64,000 bases of DNA from Pelagadaptatus aseana (lineage in GTDB: Bacteria; Pseudomonadota; Gammaproteobacteria; Pseudomonadales; Cellvibrionaceae). Under the pieces are notes generated by a model. The model was given only the letters and a program-made list of their open reading frames with translations. It had not been told where the DNA came from and searched no databases. The translations under genes and the position numbers were made by a program. Each line of letters opens with the position of its first letter. Within the stretch, counting starts at the first letter, position 1. This document shows, one piece after another, positions 17,201 through 25,261 of the stretch. Location of the stretch: NCBI GenBank assembly GCA_040365065.1, contig BAABNI010000008.1:99141-163140 (forward strand), written 5' to 3'.

Positions 17201-20028
17201 GAGGTCAGATTGTTGAGCGGAAATACCAGAAAGCTCTCGCCGGTCAGACTTGAACCTTCCAGCACGGATATATCACCGGTGGCCACACCATTACTGTCGT
17301 TGATATCGAAACTTGGGAAGCCGGGGGTGGCAACGGTGACATCGGCAATCGCGGCTCTGGGGGTGATGGCCGAACCGCCTTCATCACCACTCATGCTGGC
17401 CCCTACACTGATGGTGTAGTCGTCGTTTACCAGAGTTTGATTGAAGTCAGGTGCCACCTGCACCAGATAGCTGATCTCTACCCGTTGTCCCAGTTGCAGT
17501 CCCTGGTTGCCGCCGGTTCCCGGGTCGGTATCAATCAGGTTGTAACCGGCGCCGTCGAGAGGAAAGTTACCGGTGCCGCCATCCAGGTTGGCGTCGTTAT
17601 AGAGCACGGCGCCATTGGCGTCGTAGACGGTCAGAGTGGCACTGCCGGGAATATAGGTGGCAACTGCCGGATCCGGCAGGGTGTCCGTAAAATTCAGGTT
17701 GGTGAGTTCGCTGTTGAGGGTGTTGCTGCCAATCAGGGTAAATTGGATTTGCTCACCGGGATCAATGTCGTTATCGCCGTCGCCGATGAATTCCTCCCAG
17801 GTTTTATGCAACCTGAAATCCGGATTTGGCAGGATCGACGAGCCGATATCAAGAGAGTGGCTGAGGCTTGGGTCGGTGCCATAGGCGGCCGCGATCAGGG
17901 TGCCGTCTTCGGTATAAATGCGTAAGCCGGACAGGTCAAAATTCGCCGCGGTGTTATAAATCCGATAACTTTCGAGACCGGTCAGATTATAGCGATAGGT
18001 GTCGGCATCAATCATGGCCCCCGGAACAGCCACACCATCGGCATCGCGCACGGTAACGTTGGCACTGTCGATTAGCAGTCTGGTGTCCGATACCGGAGTC
18101 ACCCAGACCGGGTTTTCGGTGGCGCTGTTGCTAATGTCTCCCGGGGCCCAGGCGATGGTTAATTCAGAACTCAAATTGTCTTGCGATATCAGTGGGAAGC
18201 CCCAATCCACCAGATTGTCTTCCTGAGCGGTCACCGCATAAAAAGTTTCACCGTCGACACTGAAAATGTGAGCGCCCGAATCAGGCATCACATGCCGGGT
18301 AACGCTGTTGGCGGCCAGATTGACGGTGGTAGTGGTTTGCAGGCCACTGGCATCGAGGCTGACGACATTGACATCAAAAGCGGTGCCCGATGGGTTATAG
18401 AGAAACAGCGCCTGAGGATCCAGCGGGTCGACACTGCCAACCGGGGTGTAGTAGCTGTCTGACCACTGGTCTACCGGGGCGATATTTAGCCAGTAGTTAC
18501 CGAGATTGGATGTCTGGCCAGCGATGGCATAGACCGCAATGTTCTGATCGGCACTGACGGTGGCACCGGCGAGCACGCCGCCATCGACAAAGTAAGTCTC
18601 GCCCTCGTTGAGAGTGACACTGAATTCGGGGGTGCCATCACCGTCGGTATCAATGTCGATGTTGGTGCCGTCTGTAAAGGCACTGATGTGCAGGGATGTG
18701 TATTCAAATACCGGGAAGGGCCCCGGATTCTGGCCCTGAACATCTTCACCAATGGGCAAGATAAAATTGGTGCCGGCATTGCTGGTGCTGGTGACTTTTA
18801 CTGCGCCGGCCAAATCTGTGTCGATGCCGGTATCCCAGCCAACGCGGCTGACATTGACAGACTGATTGGTGCCGATTTTATCCCGGGCATCAAAATCATT
18901 GGCCACCGGGGTGCCGGGATCGACGTTGTTTTGTAACAGGATCGGTTGACCGGGAACCAGCAGATCATCGGCGGTGCCGGGCGCAATGCCATTGGTCAGA
19001 TCCCCACCCCCCCAGATCAGGGTGCTGGCCTGCAGCGGGTTGGTTAAATCCAGTTCATAGCCATCTTCCCAGTGGTCATAGACCACCACGGTGCCGGTGG
19101 CATTGGGTGCTATGGCGATGGTGTTGGCAATGATTCCGGAGGCGGCACCGCCGGCACCATTGGCAATGGTGTCGAGAGCGGTCGCCATATCGGCTTCGCT
19201 GATGGGGACATAGACGGTCTGTACGATATTGGCCGGGGCAGCGGCTTCGGTATTGAGGGTATAACCGTCGATTTCCAGTGTCAGCTGATCCAGCTCCTGA
19301 ACCGGGTTGATCGAGTTGGTGGTGCCGTACAGCAACAGGCTGGCAAAGTGGTGACCTTCGTCGCCCTGTGTATCCACACCGTTGTTGAGTATCTGATCGA
19401 AATCGTGGCCAATTTCTTCAAGCAATACCGCAGCAATGGCGTCACTGCTGGTACTGTCCAGCCAATCGCCATTGAGATAGATGGTTGGGCTGCCGTTTGT
19501 GCCCGTTGCGCTGTAGGCACCGAGTGCACCGGATAAAGTCTCGTCACTGCGAATATCCAGCTGAATGCTGTAGTGTTGTTGCAGGTAGGTCTGTTGCAGG
19601 GCTTGCAGATTGTTCTGCCACTGCGGGTCATCGCTGTTGCCGGAAAATATCAGTTGAGCCTGCTGTTCAAAGTCGCTACTGGCGAACCAGTTGTGCAAAT
19701 GCTGATGCAGTTGTGATTCGGCTTCATCGAGCTTTTGTTGTTGGCTGTTATTACCACTGGTGTTGCCGCTGATGATCAGCAGGTCGTGTCCGGTGTCGGT
19801 AGCCTGTGAGTTGCCTGATGCTCCTGATTGGCTTTCCTGAGGCAGGTTATTTTCCGGTTCAGGTGATGATTCCGGAGAGGCTTCTGTCGCTGGGGCCGGA
19901 ACTGGGGCTGAGCCGGTTTCCACAAGGGTCTCAATTGCCGCACCATCAAACATCAGCCGCGCTTCGAGTTTATACGGAGCAGGGGCCTGGCGTTTCAGCG
20001 GGTGCTTGGTGTGACTCTGGTCTGACAT
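14257..20028 (-). CDS. Giant VCBS-repeat surface protein with LEPR-XLL-like N-terminus
   Basis: A 1923-residue protein and the likely cargo of the surrounding operon. The N-terminus is basic, then KLEARLMFDGAA (about residues 20-32) matches the LEPR-XLL sorting-like motif of very long Gram-negative proteins; there is no standard signal peptide. A Pro/Glu linker, a domain with LLEEIGHDFD, and an IgGFc-binding-like beta region follow. A DUF11-like unit lies near residues 770-900. Three tandem units of about 245 residues (roughly 906-1645) each contain a VCBS repeat (GSFGDITVASNGTYTYNLD type). A CADG-like domain lies near residues 1800-1880. Asp-rich loops suggest calcium binding. No RTX nonapeptides are present, so classical type I secretion is not indicated. 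Probable adhesin or matrix protein. Confidence 0.85.
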   Translation of the reverse strand: MSDQSHTKHPLKRQAPAPYKLEARLMFDGAAIETLVETGSAPVPAPATEASPESSPEPENNLPQESQSGASGNSQATDTGHDLLIISGNTSGNNSQQQKLDEAESQLHQHLHNWFASSDFEQQAQLIFSGNSDDPQWQNNLQALQQTYLQQHYSIQLDIRSDETLSGALGAYSATGTNGSPTIYLNGDWLDSTSSDAIAAVLLEEIGHDFDQILNNGVDTQGDEGHHFASLLLYGTTNSINPVQELDQLTLEIDGYTLNTEAAAPANIVQTVYVPISEADMATALDTIANGAGGAASGIIANTIAIAPNATGTVVVYDHWEDGYELDLTNPLQASTLIWGGGDLTNGIAPGTADDLLVPGQPILLQNNVDPGTPVANDFDARDKIGTNQSVNVSRVGWDTGIDTDLAGAVKVTSTSNAGTNFILPIGEDVQGQNPGPFPVFEYTSLHISAFTDGTNIDIDTDGDGTPEFSVTLNEGETYFVDGGVLAGATVSADQNIAVYAIAGQTSNLGNYWLNIAPVDQWSDSYYTPVGSVDPLDPQALFLYNPSGTAFDVNVVSLDASGLQTTTTVNLAANSVTRHVMPDSGAHIFSVDGETFYAVTAQEDNLVDWGFPLISQDNLSSELTIAWAPGDISNSATENPVWVTPVSDTRLLIDSANVTVRDADGVAVPGAMIDADTYRYNLTGLESYRIYNTAANFDLSGLRIYTEDGTLIAAAYGTDPSLSHSLDIGSSILPNPDFRLHKTWEEFIGDGDNDIDPGEQIQFTLIGSNTLNSELTNLNFTDTLPDPAVATYIPGSATLTVYDANGAVLYNDANLDGGTGNFPLDGAGYNLIDTDPGTGGNQGLQLGQRVEISYLVQVAPDFNQTLVNDDYTISVGASMSGDEGGSAITPRAAIADVTVATPGFPSFDINDSNGVATGDISVLEGSSLTGESFLVFPLNNLTSIDINGTEVVSGPYPIVIGSTEGTLTITGYDASSGEVSYNYTPAAAPKDHSGGEIVDSITITITDNTAETASETLDILILDDAPVAVVDNISLTEALTPVSSSGNIMLNDSINTDTPVVVSGIAVGATGAPLIDPLTVGVTVNGSFGDITVASNGTYTYNLDINNNVVKALNGGQSITDVFTYTLEDSDGSTSFNTIQVTINGINDNPTITIPDINGANVGEVDVEEDSNFAGVFLVTPLNNIAALTVNSTDVTTGPYPVAIPTAEGTITITSFDQTTGVVAYNYDPTGNSRNHTAGAVIDNITIRVVDGLAQIANNTMTIQIVDTAPVAVTDANNITEATLPDTITGNVITGVSGPDDLSGDLPNTVVGLAAGNTGVDLSSPATVGVAVPGSYGTLTILPDGSYTYVLDNTLFAVQALNTTQSLVETFTYTLGDTDGSLSSTTLDITIDGTSALPVITINDDNAADSGDISIPENETLSGQFNIQPLLPDLSVLTVGGTDLLPNTYPVAIITTEGTLTITAYDGLTGDFSYDYTPSGLGKDHSAGEVIDSIIIDIADRIGNTANDTLDILITDTIPTAVADQNTVVEDDVSDTVSGNVITDPVTGDLANIDGNLTIAGVTQGDTGTNLIAPGTVNRSINGAFGSLRMAADGSYSYTLDNTNTTVTRLNDGEQLTEVFTYTLIDGDGSAVNTTLSIVIEGITDPPNIFIEDPNPILQDDAADILDAGSDIVLEPLPSSGDVYLSQIHNLDSSIPSINQLIDEQGNSDLIADSRNLIPRPEQLTPQAIQFHEQQAREACQLHWLEKFSDAAAQDLQQVERMLDRALSETDSLDSSAPDSNNYRFESPSALPTQTFATGSEQFSYAIPADAFRHGNPDALISYSASMADGSELPEWLEFDPQSGEFTGTPPEDFIGELMIKVIARDESGQQVETLITLRLEPDSSAGIGSPSFSDQLRQQNLMAWKSDYEQRIDTARTLRMES

Positions 20029-20075
20029 GATCTACCTGCCTGATGCAACGCGTTGCAACTGAGTAATGGGATGAT

Positions 20076-20840
20076 TCAAGGCGCCGGTGGCGTCAGCAAA
20101 ATCCGGCCGCTCATGCCGACCATTAACTCTGGAAACTGACCGTCGATGATGGCGATGGCTTTTACAGATTGGCTGACCGGGTCAATCCGGGCGGCGGTTC
20201 TAACCAGTTTAGCCGGATAGGGCTTGTCCAGTTCATCAATGTGTACATCAAAGCCGTAACCGGGTTTGACTTTACGCATCCATCTGGAGGGCATAATAAA
20301 CTCCAGTTCCAGCACCGAATCGTCAAAAATATCCAACAATGACTGCCCGGCCTGTACAAACTGTTGTTCCTGAGCATGCCGTTCGCCTGCTCGACCGTTA
20401 TAGGGCGCTTTGATTTGACACTTTTTCAGGGTGGTATCGAGATAGCTGACATCGGCTTTGGCTTTCAGTACTTCAATACGACTGTTTTCCAGCTCTACCT
20501 GACCAATGGCATTGTGCTCCTGCAGTCGTTTATTACCCGCCAGAGTGTTCTGGGTGCCCGCCAGATTGGCTTTGGCTTTCTGTTGCTGGGCCTGTTGCAG
20601 GTCGCAATCGAGATAAATCAAGGTTTGCCCTGCTTTGAAGGCTTCGCCTTCGGCGACCCGGATCCGGTTGATCTTGGCATCAAACTCTGCGGCCAGAGTG
20701 GTGTGGCGCTGGGCATTGAGATGGGCTCGCAGTTCCATATTGTCGATGGCAAAGTCGCTGGCATGAGTCGACGTTGTCCAAGTGCCCAGGGCCAAACCTG
20801 AGACAAAAAGCGCGCTGATAAAGTACATCCGATTGTTCAT
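20076..20840 (-). CDS. Periplasmic HlyD/RND-type adaptor
   Basis: A 254-residue membrane-fusion protein with an N-terminal signal or anchor (residues 1-27). A lipoyl half (TLAAEFDAKINRIRVAEGEAFKAGQ), a helical hairpin of about 70 residues, the second lipoyl half (CQIKAPYNGRAGERHAQEQQFVQAGQ) and a barrel (LELEFIMPSRWMRKVKPGY) are visible. It is shorter than most RND adaptors and lacks a clear membrane-proximal domain. It stands between the TolC gene (38 bases upstream) and the giant protein gene (47 bases downstream), giving this operon three separate HlyD-type proteins. Confidence 0.82.
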   Translation of the reverse strand: MNNRMYFISALFVSGLALGTWTTSTHASDFAIDNMELRAHLNAQRHTTLAAEFDAKINRIRVAEGEAFKAGQTLIYLDCDLQQAQQQKAKANLAGTQNTLAGNKRLQEHNAIGQVELENSRIEVLKAKADVSYLDTTLKKCQIKAPYNGRAGERHAQEQQFVQAGQSLLDIFDDSVLELEFIMPSRWMRKVKPGYGFDVHIDELDKPYPAKLVRTAARIDPVSQSVKAIAIIDGQFPELMVGMSGRILLTPPAP

Positions 20841-20878
20841 TAGGTCGTTACTGTTACGTCGTGATTATTGCGTCGTGA

Positions 20879-22702
20879 TTATTGAGTAGTTACTACAGCT
20901 ACCGGTTTATTCAGTAATTGTTTCAGCCCCATAGCGTACCTCTCGGCGTGGCCATAGAGAAAGGGACCAAAGCGCACCAGATAGAGCTCCTGTTGCTTTT
21001 CGATATTGGGCGCTGAAAGGACCGCCAGAATGTTTTTGTTGTGGCGCAACACGGCCATGGCCTGATGTTGTGCCAGCTCGGCATTGTCGTAGGCCTTGTA
21101 GGCGCCCAGTTGCAGCCAGGTGTCGCGATGGCCCAGCATCGGTTTGCTTTGGGGTTCAGGTTTCGCGGTGTTTTTACTGGCCAGAGCAATGGCACTCTCG
21201 ACGTTATCGTCAGGACTGAACAGGGTGTCGCTCTTGAGGCTGATGCGTAGCTGGTCCATCAGCTGCGGCAACGGAATCTGATCGAGGTTGCCCACTTTTG
21301 GCTCCAGTCCGACCGTAGCCTGGATTCGACTTTCGGCTTCGCGCACAGTCGCCAGAGCGTGGTAGTGACGGACTTCGCTGAGGATGGAGGTGACTTCGCT
21401 GGAAATGCGATCGAGATCACTGGCAACGGCGCTCTGTTGTTTGCTGTAGGCCAGTTGTGCCAATTTGCTGTCGACGTGATGGATATCCCGTGCACGCTGA
21501 TATTGGCTGAGGGCGTGATGATATTCCTGCAGCGACAGGTGCAGTTGTGTCAGCAAACTCATCTGCAGAGCGGCGCGCTTGGTGCTGGCCAGATCGACAC
21601 CCAATTCCGCCATCTTGTGACGTTTGGGGGCGCTGAGGATATTAATCAGGTTGTAACTGACCTGCATACCGGCATCCTGCCAGCTGCTGTTTTTCAGAAA
21701 GCTGTCATCGTCTGAGCGAAACCCGTAGCTGAACGACAGGTTGGGCAACATTTTCAGCAGGGTGCGCTGGGTCTCGATCACGGCAATGCGACTTTCATAG
21801 TGCTTGATGCGCAGATCCGGGTTGTTGATCAGTGCCAGCTCTTCCAGTTGGGTAATGGGGGCAATCAGTTGATGACCACCGGTGGCGGGAATGATCAGGC
21901 GAATCGGTGTGCCCGGTTTTTCACCGATCAGGGTGGCGAGCTGGCCTCTGGAAACAACCAGTTCGCGATTGACATTTTCCAACAGGCGCAGGTTTTCCAG
22001 CAGATTGCGCTGGTACTGCAGAGCCTCTTCCGGGCGACGGATGTTGGCGTCGGCAATGGCGCGTGAGCGCTGCAGTGCCGATTCGCCTTCATCGATGGCG
22101 CGGCTCACTCTGGTTTGTAATTCCTGGGCGGCAGCGGCACGCCAGAATGTTGTTTCAACCTCTTGGATCAGGTTGTGCATGGCGCGGCGGCGCTTTTCCA
22201 CCGCGATCAGGGTGTGGTCGGCACTCTCTTTGGCGTTGTAATAGCCCAGACCGAAATCGAGCAGGTTCCAGTAAAACCCGAAATCCGTGATGGAGTGACT
22301 TTTGTCGGTCGAGGTAGAGTCACTGCCATCGGCGCTGAATCGGCTGTTTTCTTTGTCCCGCCAGGCGTAGCCAGCCTCGGCCAGCAGCGCCGGAATCATA
22401 TCGTACTGGCCCACTTCCAGTTGACCCACTGCGATGGCGTGTTCGTAAATTCTGACCCGGTGCTCAAGGTTGTATTTGAGGGCGCGGGCAACGGCTTCTT
22501 CAAGCGTGATGGCGCCATCAATTTTGGGGGCGCCAAAGTAGGCAAAGTCCTGATCCTGCTGATTGGTCTTTTCCATCACCTCCCGTTCCAGCGGTTCGGG
22601 TTGTATGGCACAGCCGGTCAGAAGGGCAAACAGGGCGAGGGGTAACCAGCGCGTCAGGCTTATCCGGTTATTTCCCTTATTATTTCGGCAGAATCTAGGC
22701 AT
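20879..22702 (-). CDS. TolC-family outer-membrane lipoprotein with C-terminal SPOR domain
   Basis: A 607-residue outer-membrane factor. A signal peptide ends in the lipobox LLTGC near residue 31. Two TolC/OprM repeats with long helices follow, starting ITLEEAVARALKYNLEHR. The last 80 residues (about 525-603), TWLQLGAYKAYDNAELAQ through LYLVRFGPF, match a SPOR peptidoglycan-binding domain. The fusion would tether the channel to the cell wall or to septal glycan. It is the first gene of the - strand operon, with the promoter expected in the 237-base divergent gap before the SUMF1-like gene. Confidence 0.83.
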   Translation of the reverse strand: MPRFCRNNKGNNRISLTRWLPLALFALLTGCAIQPEPLEREVMEKTNQQDQDFAYFGAPKIDGAITLEEAVARALKYNLEHRVRIYEHAIAVGQLEVGQYDMIPALLAEAGYAWRDKENSRFSADGSDSTSTDKSHSITDFGFYWNLLDFGLGYYNAKESADHTLIAVEKRRRAMHNLIQEVETTFWRAAAAQELQTRVSRAIDEGESALQRSRAIADANIRRPEEALQYQRNLLENLRLLENVNRELVVSRGQLATLIGEKPGTPIRLIIPATGGHQLIAPITQLEELALINNPDLRIKHYESRIAVIETQRTLLKMLPNLSFSYGFRSDDDSFLKNSSWQDAGMQVSYNLINILSAPKRHKMAELGVDLASTKRAALQMSLLTQLHLSLQEYHHALSQYQRARDIHHVDSKLAQLAYSKQQSAVASDLDRISSEVTSILSEVRHYHALATVREAESRIQATVGLEPKVGNLDQIPLPQLMDQLRISLKSDTLFSPDDNVESAIALASKNTAKPEPQSKPMLGHRDTWLQLGAYKAYDNAELAQHQAMAVLRHNKNILAVLSAPNIEKQQELYLVRFGPFLYGHAERYAMGLKQLLNKPVAVVTTQ

Positions 22703-22939
22703 AAACAGCGTCTTGGGTCTGAATTGAGTGAGGCTCTGAAAGAGCTTTGCTTATTGCTGTTGTTATCGGCTGCAAAGGCCGCTTCTTTAAGTAGCTGTTT
22801 TCCGCCATTATAGGACGATTGTTTCAATTAAAATGTGCAATGGCTCAAGCCTTGGGCAAAACAGGCGATATAGAGATTAAACCGGCAGGTATTTAGGAAT
22901 CCACGTGTTTGTCAAAAATTACTTCGCGGAGACTTCAGC

Positions 22940-23779
22940 GTGAGTCTGCGTCTGTGTTTATTGTTGGGGCTGGTTGCTCCTGTTCTATTGTCCGGTTGTG
23001 GCACCGCCAATGATTTGCAGCCCGATCGCTCGGTTGGTTACCAGCTCTGGTATGAGCCGGATATGGTGTTGGTGCCCGGTGGCAAATTTCCAATGGGGTC
23101 CAACTCAGAATACCCGGATGAGCAACCCGTAAGAATGGTGTCGGTTTCCGATTTCTGGATGAGTAAACACGAAATCACCTTTGCCCTGTGGGACGCCTGC
23201 GTCAATTCTGGCGGCTGTTCGTTTCGCCCGGATGATTTCGGCATGGGGCGCGGCAGTCGTCCGGTGGTGGGGGTGAGTTGGCTCGACATCAAACAGGAGT
23301 TTTTACCCTGGCTCAACCGCACCAGTAATGACCACTACCGGTTACCCACCGAAGCCGAGTGGGAGTACGCCGCGCGTGCGGGTGGTATTACCCTTTACAG
23401 TTGGGGTAACGACATCAGTTGTTCGCAAGCGCGGTTTGGTTTCAGTCGCTGCCAGAGTGTCGGCACCAAACCGGTTGGTTCCTATCTTCCCAATGGCTTT
23501 GGCCTCTTCGATATGCACGGCAACGTCTGGGAATGGGTTGAGGATTGCTGGTTTAAGACCTACAAAGACGCCTCTTCCAGTTCCAGAGCCCGGGAATATG
23601 AAGGCTGCCGGGAAAGGGCGGTGCGGGGAGGTTCCTGGTTTAGCTTGCCCTTTACCTTGCGCTCAGCCTTCAGGCTCAATAGCCCGGATAACAATCGCTC
23701 CGATGCCATTGGTTTTCGTCTGGTAAAAAGCAAGCCTGTGAAGGGGCTTGTTGAGCGAGTGGAAAAACAGTTTCGTTGA
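22940..23779 (+). CDS. SUMF1/FGE-fold lipoprotein
   Basis: A 279-residue protein of the formylglycine-generating-enzyme fold. The lipobox LLSGC near the N-terminus indicates a lipoprotein. Family motifs are clear: VPGGKFPMGSN, RLPTEAEWEYAARAGG, GLFDMHGNVWEWVEDCW, RAVRGGSW and IGFRLV. The cysteines used by true FGE in the stretch after RGGS are missing (RGGSWFSLPFTLRSAFR), so sulfatase activation is improbable. It starts at GTG 22940 with GGAG upstream, and is transcribed divergently from the TolC operon. Function unknown; a non-catalytic or PvdO-like role is possible. Confidence 0.8.
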   Translation: MSLRLCLLLGLVAPVLLSGCGTANDLQPDRSVGYQLWYEPDMVLVPGGKFPMGSNSEYPDEQPVRMVSVSDFWMSKHEITFALWDACVNSGGCSFRPDDFGMGRGSRPVVGVSWLDIKQEFLPWLNRTSNDHYRLPTEAEWEYAARAGGITLYSWGNDISCSQARFGFSRCQSVGTKPVGSYLPNGFGLFDMHGNVWEWVEDCWFKTYKDASSSSRAREYEGCRERAVRGGSWFSLPFTLRSAFRLNSPDNNRSDAIGFRLVKSKPVKGLVERVEKQFR

Positions 23780-23834
23780 GATACCTAATTCCCATTTGGC
23801 TCCCATTTGGCGAGAGTAGGGTATCCGGGAAAAC

Positions 23835-24590
23835 TTACTGATAACTGAATTGCTGGCCACTTACGCCTTCGCTGTCGCTGCTGATCAGGTAGAGGTACAG
23901 CGGCATTAATGCTTCGGGCGCTTTAACATCAACTGGGTTTTCAGCCGGGTAGGCGGTGGCACGCATTCGGGTGCGGGTGGCTCCCGGGTTGATGCTGTTG
24001 GTACGAATCCGTGTAACCCCCTCCAACTCCTGGGCAAGGGTTTGCATCAGGTTTTCCTGAGCGGCTTTGGAGGCGGCGTAAGCCCCCCAGAAAGCCCTTC
24101 CTTCGTAGCCGACAGTCGAGCCGGTAAAGATAATGCTCGCGCTCTCGGCTTTTTCCATTACCGGCAACAGGGCCTTGGTCATCATAAATGGTGCATTGAC
24201 GTTGACGTGCATCACCGTCTGCCAGGTGTCATTGGAATAATTGCTGACAGGGGTTCTTTCACCCAGTAATGCGGCGTTGTGCAACAAACCGTCCAGTTTG
24301 CCGAAGGCATCAAAAATGGCCTGTGCCATATCTTCGTAGTCTTTTTCGCAGGCGCCTTCAAAGTTGATCGGGAAGATCGCAGGCTGGGCGCCACCGTTAG
24401 CTTCAATTTCATCGTACACCGCCTCCAGTTTGGCGATGGTCCGACCCATCAAAATAACGGTGGCGCCGTGGTTGGCAAAGGTCAGAGCGGCTACCTTGCC
24501 AATGCCTTCACCGGCACCGGTAATGGCGATAACTTTGTCTTGCAGCAGTTTGTCGGCAGGTCGGTAATCGTTGGGGAGTGTCTGGGTCAT
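23835..24590 (-). CDS. yciK: YciK-family short-chain oxidoreductase
   Basis: A 251-residue short-chain dehydrogenase. The nucleotide site is ITGAGEGIGK, and the catalytic Ser and Tyr-x3-Lys lie in FTGSTVGYEG and AYAASK. The substrate is not known for this family. I chose the start at 24590 (MTQTLPNDYRP), giving the usual 250-residue length; the longer frame would overlap mupP. The order ubiG-mupP-yciK is the same as in Pseudomonas. Confidence 0.9.
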   Translation of the reverse strand: MTQTLPNDYRPADKLLQDKVIAITGAGEGIGKVAALTFANHGATVILMGRTIAKLEAVYDEIEANGGAQPAIFPINFEGACEKDYEDMAQAIFDAFGKLDGLLHNAALLGERTPVSNYSNDTWQTVMHVNVNAPFMMTKALLPVMEKAESASIIFTGSTVGYEGRAFWGAYAASKAAQENLMQTLAQELEGVTRIRTNSINPGATRTRMRATAYPAENPVDVKAPEALMPLYLYLISSDSEGVSGQQFSYQ

Positions 24591-24600
24591 GGTGTTTTCT

Positions 24601-25257
24601 TTAAAGCAGTTTTTCAATTATCGGTGAGATGTCATCGGCCTGATCAACAATATAGTCGGCTTGCCATGCGTTGATGTCATCGGCTTCATCAATATAGCCG
24701 TAGCGTACCGCGATGGTGGTGCAGTTGGCCCGGTTGCCGCACTGGATGTCGCGGATGTGGTCGCCCACATAAACGATTTCATCGGTTTGGCAGCCGATGA
24801 TGCTGGCGCCCAGGGTCATGGATTCCGGGTGCGGTTTGCGCTCGCTGACATGATCGGGGCAGATGACGCAGTCCGGTTGCAGTTGCAGGGCTCTGACCAG
24901 AGGGGTGGTGTACTGTTCGGGTTTGTTGGTTGCGATGCCCCAGGCCAGATTGTTTTCTTTACAGAAGCTGAGCAATTGTTCAATCCCGGGAAAGGGTTTG
25001 GTGGCCACGGCCAGGTGTTGCTCGTAAAGAGCCAGCAGTCGCAGGCGCAGATCTTCAAAACCCGGCTCACCTTCTTTGATGTCAAAGCCCAGCTCCACCA
25101 GTGCCCGGGCACCATTGGAAACAGTCTGACGAACCTTGTCGGCGTCTATTGGCCCCAACCCTTCCTCTTGGCGCAGCTGGTTGAGCACCACTTCAAAATC
25201 CGGGGCGGTATCGAGCAGGGTGCCATCGAGATCAAACAGTACAGCTTTAACCGTCAT
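24601..25257 (-). CDS. mupP: HAD phosphatase, probable MurNAc-6-phosphate phosphatase MupP
   Basis: A 218-residue HAD-superfamily phosphatase with motif I FDLDGTLLDTAPDF, a helical cap, and motif IV VGDHIRDIQCG. It resembles phosphoglycolate phosphatase, but in Pseudomonas the gene between ubiG and yciK is MupP, which dephosphorylates MurNAc-6-P in the AnmK/MurU cell-wall recycling route. The position is identical here, so I prefer MupP; Gph is the alternative. It lies 4 bases after ubiG. Confidence 0.82.
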   Translation of the reverse strand: MTVKAVLFDLDGTLLDTAPDFEVVLNQLRQEEGLGPIDADKVRQTVSNGARALVELGFDIKEGEPGFEDLRLRLLALYEQHLAVATKPFPGIEQLLSFCKENNLAWGIATNKPEQYTTPLVRALQLQPDCVICPDHVSERKPHPESMTLGASIIGCQTDEIVYVGDHIRDIQCGNRANCTTIAVRYGYIDEADDINAWQADYIVDQADDISPIIEKLL

Positions 25258-25261
25258 TCGA

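Noticed and set aside
14257..20028. RTX toxin or classical type I secretion substrate
   Set aside because: No GGxGxD nonapeptide repeats seen and no ABC transporter gene in the operon.
23780..23834. Short direct repeat and weak dyad (GATACC/GGTATC) between two converging genes as a terminator
   Set aside because: The stem is only about 6 bp with a long loop and no T run; too weak to call.
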